Of a stretch of DNA of 64,000 nt, positions 7,964 to 15,388 are shown piece after piece. The stretch's first letter is position 1; every line of letters starts with the position of its first letter. Under the pieces are notes generated by a model. It ran no database searches, was not told the DNA's origin, and worked only from the letters and a program-made list of their open reading frames with translations. Made by a program: the position numbers and the translations under genes. Source of the stretch: Desulfovibrio sp. Huiquan2017 (lineage in GTDB: Bacteria; Desulfobacterota; Desulfovibrionia; Desulfovibrionales; Desulfovibrionaceae); NCBI RefSeq assembly GCF_017351175.1, contig NZ_JAFMPN010000001.1, forward strand, positions 203,582 to 267,581, written 5' to 3'.

Positions 7964-8623
7964 CTAAAATTTTTCAACCCGCATGATGTCCTCGGTACGC
8001 CCGAGAAGAACCAGGACGTCTCCATTTTTCAGCGCCCTGTCCGCCTGGGGCACGAAATGGAACTCCGAATCCCCGGCCAGCCGGAAGGCGATGACCTGCA
8101 CTTGGTACTTGTTGGTCAAGTCCAGATCGCGCAGGGTCTTGCCGATCCAGCTGTCCACGATGATTTCCCGTACGGCCACATCCTTGCCCAGGCCGAAGTA
8201 CTCCTGTAACCCGGGGGCGGTCAGCCGGTTGGCCATCTGGGCGGCCACGAACGCCTCGGGGAAGACCACGAAAGGGACCCCGAGCTTGTAGAGCACCCGC
8301 TCATGGGCCTCGCTGATGGCCTTGACCCAGATGTTCTTGACCCCGGCCGCCTGAAGATTCAGGACCACCAGAATGCTCGCCTCCATGGAGTCGCCGGTGG
8401 AGACGATGACTCGATCCAGCTCCTTGATGCCGATCTGGCTGAGCATCTTTTCATCCGTGGCATCCGCCTCGTAGGCCTGGGCGATGATGTCCTGAGCCCG
8501 GCGCACGTACTCGGGGTTGATGTCTACCCCGACCACGGAATGGCCCAGCTCGGTCAGGGCCTTGGCCAGGGCGTAGCCGAACTTGCCCAGGCCGATGACG
8601 GCGATTTCCTTTTTTGCAGCCAT
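7964..8623 (-). CDS. ktrA: K+ uptake regulatory subunit KtrA (RCK protein)
   Basis: A 219-residue cytoplasmic gating subunit of the Ktr K+ system. The N-terminal Rossmann RCK_N domain starts AVIGLGKFGYALAKAL with the GxGxFG nucleotide site and an acidic VGVDIN at the end of the second strand. It binds ATP/ADP in homologues. A C-terminal RCK_C domain (about 135-219) ends NGDVLVLLGRTEDI. The start at 8623 is chosen for its AAGGAG site and homologous N-terminus; the frame stays open upstream. It lies 19 bases after ktrB. RCK_C of KtrA binds c-di-AMP in Firmicutes; this window also encodes a diadenylate cyclase (55536-56285). Confidence 0.93.
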   Translation of the reverse strand: MAAKKEIAVIGLGKFGYALAKALTELGHSVVGVDINPEYVRRAQDIIAQAYEADATDEKMLSQIGIKELDRVIVSTGDSMEASILVVLNLQAAGVKNIWVKAISEAHERVLYKLGVPFVVFPEAFVAAQMANRLTAPGLQEYFGLGKDVAVREIIVDSWIGKTLRDLDLTNKYQVQVIAFRLAGDSEFHFVPQADRALKNGDVLVLLGRTEDIMRVEKF

Positions 8624-8642
8624 AACGTTTCTCCTTATCGAT

Positions 8643-10007
8643 CTAGCCGAAGGGCAGCGTGGCGGTCGGGACCTTGAAACGCCGCTCGGTCTGCCAGCTT
8701 TGCAAGGCCGAGAGCATCCAGATGGGTCCAAGTCTTCCCACGAACATGAGCACGATGAGCGTGACCCGCTCGAAGTTGTCCAAAAGCGGGGTCATGCCCG
8801 TGGACAGCCCCACGGTGGCGAAGGCGGAAATGGATTCGAACATGTCGGCGATGAACTCGCCGCGCGCCATGAGATAGGAGCTGTCCCCGCTCTCCAGCGA
8901 AGTCAGGATCATGGTCCCCACGCCGACCAGAAGCAGGCTCATGGTCACCAGGGAAACGACCTTGTTCATGGCCTTCTGGTCCAGGGCGAACCGGCCGATG
9001 CGGACCTGCTCCCAGCCCCGAAACTCGGCCCAGACAAAGCCCACCAGAGCCCGGAAGGTGGTGGTTTTGATGCCGCCCGCGCAGGAACCCGGCGACCCGC
9101 CGATAAACATGAGGACCATCATGAAGGCCAGGGAGACATTGGTCATGCCGCCGATGTCCACCGTGTTGAACCCGGCGGTGCGGCAGGTCACGGACTGGAA
9201 CAGGGCGTTCCAGAAGTGTTCGAGAAAATTGTCCGGCGCGTTGCCCGCAGCGCCTTCGGCGACGAAGATGACCACAGTTCCGGCCACCACCAGGGTCAGG
9301 GTGGTCTTGAGCACGATGGACGTATGCCAACTCATCCTCGGCCGTCCGCTCCGGCGTCCGCCACGCTTGAACAGCGCATTCCAGATCAGAATGCCGCATT
9401 CGTTGAGCACGTAGAAGCCCAGTCCACCGGCGGTGATAAGCACGATGAAGACCATGTTGACCCCGCCATCCCCGGCCCAGCGGGTCAGGGAGTCGGGGTA
9501 CAGGGAAAATCCGGCGTTGCAGAAGGCCGACACCGAGTGGAAGACCGCCGAGTAGGGGCTGAATCCCACGGGGTCCATGAACCACAGGCAAATTGCCCCC
9601 AGCGCTTCGAAGGAAAAGGCCCAGACCACCACGCGCATGAGGAACCTGGGCAAGCTGAAGGACGGATCGTGCAGCAGGGATTGGCCCACTGCCAGCCGGT
9701 CGGTCAGGGAGACGTGATGCCCGAGCAGGTGGATGACCAGGGTGGTGAAGGTCATGATCCCCAGGCCGCCGAGCTGGATGAGGACCAGAATGACGTCCAG
9801 GCCCAGCGTGGAAAAGTAGGAACCGGTGTCCACCACGGCCAGCCCGGTGACACACATGGCCGAGGTGGCCGTAAACAGGGCGTCCACAAAGGACAGCGGG
9901 CCGCCGGGGTGGCTCACATCCAGGTGCAGGATAAGTGCGCCGACGAGGATGGCTCCGGCAAAGAACCAGACCGGCATCCAGTACGGCGAAAAGACTTTAG
10001 TGCGCAT
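8643..10007 (-). CDS. ktrB: K+ (Na+-coupled) transporter membrane subunit KtrB
   Basis: A 454-residue SKT-superfamily channel-like transporter with four repeated M1-P-M2 units. Four filter-like P-loops are visible: TSAMCVTGLAVVD, VSAFCNAGFSL, SVTCRTAGFNTVD and ISAFATVGLSTGM, each with the conserved glycine of the family. A glycine/serine-rich gating region SPGSCAGGIKTTT follows the third P-loop. It is paired with ktrA downstream. GGAG precedes the ATG. The gap to aroL is 46 bp without a terminator, so the pair is probably transcribed with the shikimate genes. Confidence 0.95.
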   Translation of the reverse strand: MRTKVFSPYWMPVWFFAGAILVGALILHLDVSHPGGPLSFVDALFTATSAMCVTGLAVVDTGSYFSTLGLDVILVLIQLGGLGIMTFTTLVIHLLGHHVSLTDRLAVGQSLLHDPSFSLPRFLMRVVVWAFSFEALGAICLWFMDPVGFSPYSAVFHSVSAFCNAGFSLYPDSLTRWAGDGGVNMVFIVLITAGGLGFYVLNECGILIWNALFKRGGRRSGRPRMSWHTSIVLKTTLTLVVAGTVVIFVAEGAAGNAPDNFLEHFWNALFQSVTCRTAGFNTVDIGGMTNVSLAFMMVLMFIGGSPGSCAGGIKTTTFRALVGFVWAEFRGWEQVRIGRFALDQKAMNKVVSLVTMSLLLVGVGTMILTSLESGDSSYLMARGEFIADMFESISAFATVGLSTGMTPLLDNFERVTLIVLMFVGRLGPIWMLSALQSWQTERRFKVPTATLPFG

Positions 10008-10053
10008 GGTTCTCCACGCTTATATGCTTGACGGCACAACCTGTCAAAAACGC

Positions 10054-10575
10054 TCAGGAAAGGTTTTCCACGGCCCGCCGGGCAGCCTCGACGGTCCCGG
10101 CCAGGTCCTTGCCCTCAATGACATGGTGGGCGCACTCCTCGTACAGTAGGGCGCGGGCCGCCAGGACCTCGCGGATCTCGGCGGCCACGGATTTGCCGGT
10201 CAGGGAGGGGCGCTGCGCCTCCAGCGGATCGGCCAAAAGCCGTCGGGCCAATTCATCGGGGTCGGCCTTGAGATAAAGAACCACGCCCTCGGCCAACACG
10301 GCCCGGTTCTCGCTGCGCAGGACCATGCCCCCGCCGCAACCGATGACCCGGCCGCCGGACGCCGCCTCGCGCACGAGGGTCGCGGCCTCCTCGTCGCGGA
10401 AGGCCTCCCAGCCATGCGCTTCGACGAAAGCGGCGATGTCCATGCCCACGGCCTCGGCAAAGGCCTGGTCCGTATCCACGAACTCCATGCCCAGCCGCTC
10501 GGCCAGAGCCCGGCCCACGCTGGTCTTGCCGCAGGCTCGCGGCCCAATGAGAAAAATGTTCCTCTCCTTGTGCAT
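10054..10575 (-). CDS. aroL: Shikimate kinase (AroL-like)
   Basis: A 173-residue kinase that phosphorylates shikimate at O3 with ATP. The Walker A is GPRACGKTS, closer to AroL than AroK. DTD follows in FVDTDQAF, the substrate-binding glycines in GCGGGMV, and the lid region in DPLEAQRPSLTGK. The C-terminal adenine loop is present. The start at 10575 gives HKERNIFLIGPR directly; the frame is open further upstream but that part has no homology. The Shine-Dalgarno (AGGGTG) is weak. It heads the aroL-ktrB-ktrA-aroC run and is divergent from the YchF-like gene. Confidence 0.93.
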   Translation of the reverse strand: MHKERNIFLIGPRACGKTSVGRALAERLGMEFVDTDQAFAEAVGMDIAAFVEAHGWEAFRDEEAATLVREAASGGRVIGCGGGMVLRSENRAVLAEGVVLYLKADPDELARRLLADPLEAQRPSLTGKSVAAEIREVLAARALLYEECAHHVIEGKDLAGTVEAARRAVENLS

Positions 10576-10718
10576 GTCAGGCACCCTAAGGGAAAACCGG
10601 CCCGCCTTCAACGGTTTGCAAAGCGTTGCGCCTTTGCATTCCCGCCCATTGTTGATATCTTTCGCCAAAGCCTTTCGGGGACGGCCACCCGCCCTTCGTT
10701 TTCGCAAAGGAGAAAGAC

Positions 10719-11732
10719 ATGAAAACCGCCATCTTCGGTTTCTCCGGCTCAGGCAAGACCGATCTGTTCGCCGCCCTGGCTGGCCCTGCGGCCGCCGCCG
10801 CGGGCAATCGGGCCATGGTCAAGGTCCCGGATGCCCGGCTCGACCCGCTGATCAAACTCTTCCACCCGAAAAAGGTCACCCACAGCGAGATCGAATATCT
10901 GGACATCCCGGGCGGGGGCGGCAAAGGCGCGGGGCTGGGCGAGCGTGTGCTCAACGAGGTGCGCCCCTATGACTGCTTCATCGGCGTGCTCGACGGATTC
11001 TCGGGCATGAACGACCCCGAACGGCAATGGCAGGCCATGGAGGCGGACATGATGGTCTCGGACATGGCGGTCATCGAGAAGCGGCTGGAAAAGCTGGCGG
11101 CCGACGGGAAGAAGAACAAGGCCCTGGTGGACCCCAAGGAGGAAGCGGGCCTCAAGCGGGCGCTCGCCTTGCTCGAAGAGGAACGCCCCCTGCGCACCGA
11201 CGGGGAGCTGTGCGCCCTGCCCGAACTCAAGGGCTTCAAATTCCTGTCCGCCCGGCCCATTCTCTATGCCTGGAACTGCCCCGAGGGCGAGGAGGAGGCC
11301 CGGGAGCTGCCGGACGACACCCCGGGCATGGCCCACATCGCCGTGGCCGCCAAGCTCGAACGCGAGCTGGCAGAGATCGACGACCCGGCGGAAAAGGCCG
11401 AGTTCCTGAACGACCTGGGCATCACCGAATCAGCCCTGGACAAGGTCATTGGCAAGACCTACCGGCTCCTCGGCCTGATCTCCTTCCTCACGGCCGGCGA
11501 GGACGAATGCCGTACCTGGCCGTTGCGCGCAGGCTCAACCGCGCCCCAGGCGGCGGGCGTGATCCACACCGACTTCGAGAAGGGCTTCATCCGCGCCGAG
11601 GTCATCGGCTTCGACGACTTCCTGGCCTACGGCGATTTCAAGAAGGTCAAGGAAGCGGGCAAGGCGCGCCTTGAAGGCAAAGAGTACATCGTCCGAGACG
11701 GCGACATCATCGAATTCCGTTTCAACGTGTGA
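10719..11732 (+). CDS. YchF-like P-loop ATPase/GTPase with TGS-like C-terminus
   Basis: A 337-residue Obg-related protein, shorter and more divergent than YchF. The P-loop is GFSGSGKTD, without the NVGKS of YchF. The switch region EYLDIPGGGGKGAGLGERVLNEVR (about 47-70) lines up with YchF's D-x-x-G and GLGN segments, and NCPE near residue 185 keeps the NxxE motif that gives YchF its ATP preference. The C-terminus has the DUF933/TGS-like part with TAGEDECRTW and DFEKGFIRAEVIGFDDFLAY. A strong AAGGAG site precedes the ATG. Probably a ribosome- or stress-linked nucleotide switch; a second, canonical YchF would be expected elsewhere. Confidence 0.83.
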   Translation: MKTAIFGFSGSGKTDLFAALAGPAAAAAGNRAMVKVPDARLDPLIKLFHPKKVTHSEIEYLDIPGGGGKGAGLGERVLNEVRPYDCFIGVLDGFSGMNDPERQWQAMEADMMVSDMAVIEKRLEKLAADGKKNKALVDPKEEAGLKRALALLEEERPLRTDGELCALPELKGFKFLSARPILYAWNCPEGEEEARELPDDTPGMAHIAVAAKLERELAEIDDPAEKAEFLNDLGITESALDKVIGKTYRLLGLISFLTAGEDECRTWPLRAGSTAPQAAGVIHTDFEKGFIRAEVIGFDDFLAYGDFKKVKEAGKARLEGKEYIVRDGDIIEFRFNV

Positions 11733-11735
11733 CGG

Positions 11736-12752
11736 CTAGCACTTTCGGGCGCAGGCGATGAGGCGGGCCTCCCGGCCCGGTATGCTCCGGAAGTCCGGCG
11801 GCTCGAAACCGGCCTCGTCCAGAGCTGCGGCGAGCTCTTCGCGGCCGATAAAATGAGAAGCATATCCGGCCAGCCGGGTGACCAGCTCCAGGCAAGCCTC
11901 GGGCAACGTCTTGTCCGGGCCGTCGCTCCCGCAAGAGTGATGGGAGATGAACCAGCCACCGGGTTTCAGGCCGTCGGCGATCTTGCGCAGCGCCCCGCTC
12001 AGATCGGCCTTGAAAGCATAGAGAACGTGCGAGGCCACGGCCAGATCGTAGCGAGCTTCGGGCAGCGTCTCCTCCCGGAAATCCATGCCCACGGAGCGTA
12101 CCCGGCTTCCATAGCCCAACCTCTCGCAACGCCGGGCGGAATGCTCGACCACCGACGGCAGGTCGAAAATGGTCCCGCGCAGAGCCGGATTACGATCGAG
12201 CACGGCCATGGTATACAGGCCGTGGTTGCCTCCGATGTCGCACATTTCCCGGAAGGTCTCGAACCCGGGAAGGGAAGCGGCCGCATCCGCCACGGCACGC
12301 GCTCCGCCCCTCAAGGCGTCCTGCGCGGAGCCGTTCATGGCCCGGTCCTCGGACCACCCGCGATCTGTGCCCTCCCGATTCACTTCCCCTCCCGCCAAGA
12401 GTTTCAGGAGGGATTGTTCGACAGAGGCCGAAAACCCCATGGTCAGCGCAAGAAAATCCCCCTGGTACAACGGAGACGAACTGACAAGATACTCCTCTCC
12501 CATGGGCGCATTGGCGTAGCCTTCCCCATCCCGGACCAGCAGCCCCACGGCGGCAAGGATGCCGAGAAGCGGTTCCAGCCGCTCGGGCACCAGCCCGGCC
12601 TTGTCCGCAATATCCGCCAAGGTCAGCCGCCCTCCGGAGAGGAGGTCGAAAAGCTTTAGTTCCGCCGCCGCCATGACGGCTTTGGCTGTCACGGACTCCA
12701 TGATCATGTTGTTCAACTGCGTGAAATCGGTTTTCGGCTCAGGAAACAGCAT
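11736..12752 (-). CDS. SAM-dependent O-methyltransferase (Methyltransf_2 family)
   Basis: A 338-residue two-domain methyltransferase. The N-terminal dimerisation winged helix covers about residues 10-100. The SAM domain has DIGGNHGLYT (motif I, around 168-177), FDLPSVVEHS (motif II) and an LKPGGWFISHHS strand. This matches the hydroxyneurosporene / acetylserotonin methyltransferase type that methylates small molecules. GGAGG lies just ahead of the ATG. It sits 43 bases downstream of a MarR gene on the same strand and is probably repressed by it. The substrate is unknown. It converges on the YchF-like gene with only three bases between the stops and no clear terminator. Confidence 0.85.
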   Translation of the reverse strand: MLFPEPKTDFTQLNNMIMESVTAKAVMAAAELKLFDLLSGGRLTLADIADKAGLVPERLEPLLGILAAVGLLVRDGEGYANAPMGEEYLVSSSPLYQGDFLALTMGFSASVEQSLLKLLAGGEVNREGTDRGWSEDRAMNGSAQDALRGGARAVADAAASLPGFETFREMCDIGGNHGLYTMAVLDRNPALRGTIFDLPSVVEHSARRCERLGYGSRVRSVGMDFREETLPEARYDLAVASHVLYAFKADLSGALRKIADGLKPGGWFISHHSCGSDGPDKTLPEACLELVTRLAGYASHFIGREELAAALDEAGFEPPDFRSIPGREARLIACARKC

Positions 12753-12795
12753 GGATCCTCCATGGGTTAATACTAAATTTGTTGCTCAAAAAAAA

Positions 12796-13251
12796 TCAGA
12801 GATATGCGTCCATCCAGCGGTTCAGCTGCGCGCCGATCTCCTCGACCCGGGCGAAATCCGCATCATCAAGGCCCGCGAGATAGTCGAGAAACACCTTATC
12901 GTGCTCCCGGTGAAACTTCAGGTGATTCTCGCTGGCGACATGGCCCGTTTCTGTGGTCCGGATGACCACCCGCGTCCGATTCAGCGGATCAGGCTCCTTG
13001 ACCAAAAGCCCTTTGTCCACCAACCGGGTGACCACCTGCGAAACCGCGCCCTTGGTGACGCCGAATTCTTCGGCCAAGTCGGTCACGCCTACCCCGTCAT
13101 GGCGATCCACCCGGCTGACCATGTGTATCTCCGACGGATACAAGGCAACCCCAACTCCGAAGTCGGAGGCGTGGCTGTCCACGCGGGCATACTTTGCCAT
13201 GGCCGCGCCGAAGCGGTTGAGCAGCGGCAGGATTTCTTCAAAGGAACGCAT
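12796..13251 (-). CDS. MarR family transcriptional regulator
   Basis: A 151-residue winged-helix repressor. The DNA-binding core is at about 52-100 (VTDLAEEFGVTKGAVSQVVTRLVDKGLLVKE, then the wing with DPLNRTRVVIRTTETG). Helices at both ends form the dimer. A perfect inverted repeat lies 6-24 bases upstream of its start, overlapping its own GGAG ribosome site, so autorepression is likely. It is followed by the methyltransferase gene, its probable target, and is divergent from the ferredoxin gene. Confidence 0.9.
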   Translation of the reverse strand: MRSFEEILPLLNRFGAAMAKYARVDSHASDFGVGVALYPSEIHMVSRVDRHDGVGVTDLAEEFGVTKGAVSQVVTRLVDKGLLVKEPDPLNRTRVVIRTTETGHVASENHLKFHREHDKVFLDYLAGLDDADFARVEEIGAQLNRWMDAYL

Positions 13252-13256
13252 GCAAA

Positions 13257-13275
13257 TTGTTTAGCTCCTAAACAA
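13257..13275. promoter_or_regulatory. Probable MarR operator
   Basis: TTGTTTAG (13257-13264), CTC, CTAAACAA (13268-13275): a perfect 8-bp inverted repeat immediately upstream of marR. The TTGTTTAG form resembles operators of the MarR family. The GGAG for marR lies inside it. Confidence 0.65.
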
Positions 13276-13371
13276 ATGACTGTCAAGCACTCGCTGGAAC
13301 CGCGGGCAATCCTGACGAGTGAGTCCGGAATTCCACTTGTCAAAACAGGGAGCAGTAACTATTATCAAGAT

Positions 13372-13587
13372 ATGAGCAACACCAATACCTGTACCAAGCA
13401 TCGTGAAGTGGCCATCGAGTTGGGGGACTGCCGCTCCTGCCAGGGGTGCATTGATCTCAACCCGGACGTTTTTCAATGGGACGAGGCCTTGGATATGCCC
13501 TATGTGACCCGGTCCGAGGTCACGGAGGACGAGGTACGCGACATCATGAATTCCTGCCCGGAAGGCTGCATCGTCTTCGTGGACTGA
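13372..13587 (+). CDS. Small [4Fe-4S] ferredoxin
   Basis: A 71-residue protein with a single-cluster ferredoxin pattern: C20-x2-C23-x2-C26 and a distant C62-P, as in Desulfovibrio-type monocluster ferredoxins. The C-terminal SCPEGCIVFVD is typical. An additional C7 and C66 are present. The ATG at 13372 is the only start that gives a ferredoxin-length product; the reading frame is open for a long way upstream without homology. The ribosome site is weak. It is divergent from marR, so the operator at 13257-13275 might also affect it. Electron partner unknown. Confidence 0.88.
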   Translation: MSNTNTCTKHREVAIELGDCRSCQGCIDLNPDVFQWDEALDMPYVTRSEVTEDEVRDIMNSCPEGCIVFVD

Positions 13588-13615
13588 CGCCTCCCCCGCA
13601 ACCGTCCTTTCAACA

Positions 13616-13642
13616 AAAAAGCCGGGCCCAGGCCCGGCTTTT
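13616..13642. terminator. Bidirectional terminator after the ferredoxin gene
   Basis: AAAAAGCCGGGC (13616-13627), 4-base loop, GCCCGGCTTTT (13632-13642). A run before and T run after make it work for both the ferredoxin gene and the convergent gene ending at 13672. Confidence 0.85.
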
Positions 13643-13671
13643 CCGCATTCGAAGTGCGCTCGACTCTCAAC

Positions 13672-14238
13672 CTACTTCTTCGAGGGCATGGGCGGCAACG
13701 AGCATTCACAGTGGTCGCCGCAGACGAAACCGCAGTAGGTGTGAAAAACACGGGTCTGCTTTTCTCGCTGCTCGGCGGTCAACGGCCCGACTTCGATTTC
13801 GGCGACCATCGCCATGAGGCGATCATACTCGGGCACGGCGTTCATGCCGCGCGCCAGTTCATCGCCGGTGCGCACGTCGAGGAGCGTAGCGTCCATGGTG
13901 TCGGTGACCAGGGCATAGGGCACAGGACCGCCGTCGATGAGCCGGGCCGCGCACACGGTCTCGCGCTCGAAGGTGGCCACATCGCCCGCGCAAAACATGA
14001 CCAGGAACACGGGGACGCCCTTTTCATCGTAGAATACGAAATCGATGATCCGTTCGTACTCCTTGCCTTCCACGCAATATTTCAGCGAAATTTTGGCCTT
14101 GAGCCGATCCTTGGGGTAGCCCTTTTCTTCCACCAGAAGACGGGCCAGGAGCTGCCGAAACTCCTCGAAAGTGGTTTCGTCGATCTCCTCGCCGGAAAGA
14201 TAGTCGCGGAGCGTGCCGCCCAAACTCGATTCATGCAT
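13672..14238 (-). CDS. Orphan HsdR_N-like (restriction type I R N-terminal) protein with Cys-rich tail
   Basis: A 188-residue protein. Residues about 20-130 resemble the stand-alone 'type I restriction R protein N-terminal' domain (HSDR_N_2): EEFRQLLARLLVEEKGYPKDRLKAKI, then YERIIDFVFYDEKGVPVFLVMFCAG, a PD-(D/E)xK-like core with D near 60 and E near 85 replaced by an unusual FLVMFCAG. The C-terminus ends TYCGFVCGDHCECSLPP, four cysteines that could bind a metal. There is no helicase or methylase neighbour, so it is not a restriction system. The start is chosen from a GGAGGG site 6-10 bases upstream. Function unknown. Confidence 0.65.
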   Translation of the reverse strand: MHESSLGGTLRDYLSGEEIDETTFEEFRQLLARLLVEEKGYPKDRLKAKISLKYCVEGKEYERIIDFVFYDEKGVPVFLVMFCAGDVATFERETVCAARLIDGGPVPYALVTDTMDATLLDVRTGDELARGMNAVPEYDRLMAMVAEIEVGPLTAEQREKQTRVFHTYCGFVCGDHCECSLPPMPSKK

Positions 14239-14327
14239 GGATTCCCTCCCTTCCCTATTACGATAAATCGCCTTCCGGCCCGACGCAAGCCGATGCGCCG
14301 GGCCGGGCGCTCCGCCGACCGCAGAGG

Positions 14328-15131
14328 CTAGAAGAAATACCGGGGCTCCAAGCGCTCGCGGCAATTCTCGGCCAGCCATTTAGCGAATCCCTCCACCGGA
14401 CTGCCGGGCTTAGTGCTGCGGGCATGCTCGGGGCAGGCCTTGATGCAGGCGCAACATTTGATGCACTTCTCGGCATCGGTGCGGCCATAGTCTTCCGCAC
14501 TGATGGCCTCCACAGGACAGTGCTCGGCGCAAACGCCACACCGCACGCAGTTGTCGCCAACCTGAATGAAGTCCACGGGGCCGCCCTTTTTGCGTTCCTT
14601 GTAGGGGCGATCACCCGGAATGGCCGGTTCAGGGGCCGCGTCGAGGGACGGGAGGGCGTCCAGAGTTTCGCGCACCCTGCGCCCGAAGTCTTCCGCGCCG
14701 CGCAGGTCCTCGGCGTCGGGCCGGGCCACGGCCACCGGATATTGCTCCGAGGAAAAGGAATGTTCCCCGACGAAGGCTGCCCCGCCCACCACGACTCCGC
14801 CCCGCTCGGCGACCAGATCGGCCAGCTCGATCAGGGCGTCCTCAAAGGCACGGTTGCCGAATACGGCAACGCAGACCACCGGGGTCTTGTCCAACTCCAG
14901 ACCGCGCAACCACGGTTCGAGAAGCTCGGGTATGCGCCCGCCGTAGACCGGCGCAGCGACCACGAGGAGGTCTTCGCCCGAAACCTTCAACATCTGCTTA
15001 CGGGCGTCCGGCATGGTGATGTCCACATCCTCGACGTTGTCGTAGCCGAACCCGCGCGCCATGGCGCGGACGACGGCGGAAGTGGTTCCGGTGGGAGAAA
15101 AATAGGCCAATTTTAGAGATCGGACGTGCAT
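14328..15131 (-). CDS. EFR1-type flavodoxin-ferredoxin fusion protein
   Basis: A 267-residue cytoplasmic electron-transfer protein. The N-terminal flavodoxin-like domain (about 5-160) has FSPTGTTSAVVRAMARG for the FMN phosphate and VVAAPVYGGRIPELLEPWL. The C-terminal dicluster ferredoxin (about 190-245) has CVRCGVCAEHCP and CIKCCACIKACP, two [4Fe-4S] sites. This architecture defines the EFR1 family common in anaerobes. AGGAAG precedes the ATG. The partner is unknown. The gap of 89 bp to the next gene on this strand has no obvious terminator, so they may be cotranscribed. Confidence 0.9.
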   Translation of the reverse strand: MHVRSLKLAYFSPTGTTSAVVRAMARGFGYDNVEDVDITMPDARKQMLKVSGEDLLVVAAPVYGGRIPELLEPWLRGLELDKTPVVCVAVFGNRAFEDALIELADLVAERGGVVVGGAAFVGEHSFSSEQYPVAVARPDAEDLRGAEDFGRRVRETLDALPSLDAAPEPAIPGDRPYKERKKGGPVDFIQVGDNCVRCGVCAEHCPVEAISAEDYGRTDAEKCIKCCACIKACPEHARSTKPGSPVEGFAKWLAENCRERLEPRYFF

Positions 15132-15337
15132 GAGAAATCTTCCTATGTGTTGAGATAATGATATAAGACATTCAAAAAAAACGGACTGCGCTCCCTCGAC
15201 GCACTCCCCCGACAGCCCCCCATCCGCCCCGAGATACACGGGTAAATATTGTAGACCGCCCTCCCGTCCCGGTCAATCGCCCCGGGAAAAAGCCCCGGGA
15301 AAGGCTCCAGAAACCGTCCCTCTGGACGACTGGCGTT

Positions 15338-15366
15338 AAAAAAGGGCGGAAGCACCGCTTCCGCCC
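15338..15366 (-). terminator. Terminator of the complex I operon
   Basis: On the minus strand GGGCGGAAGC, a 3-base loop and GCTTCCGCCC (15344-15366) are followed by six T (15338-15343), 23 bases after the nuoN stop. Confidence 0.9.
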
Positions 15367-15388
15367 CTTACATGTAATGCAGCCTGTT

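Noticed and set aside
12559-13371. Long plus-strand extension of the ferredoxin frame
   Set aside because: It lies opposite marR and the methyltransferase; the ferredoxin family is about 70 residues, so the start at 13372 is preferred.
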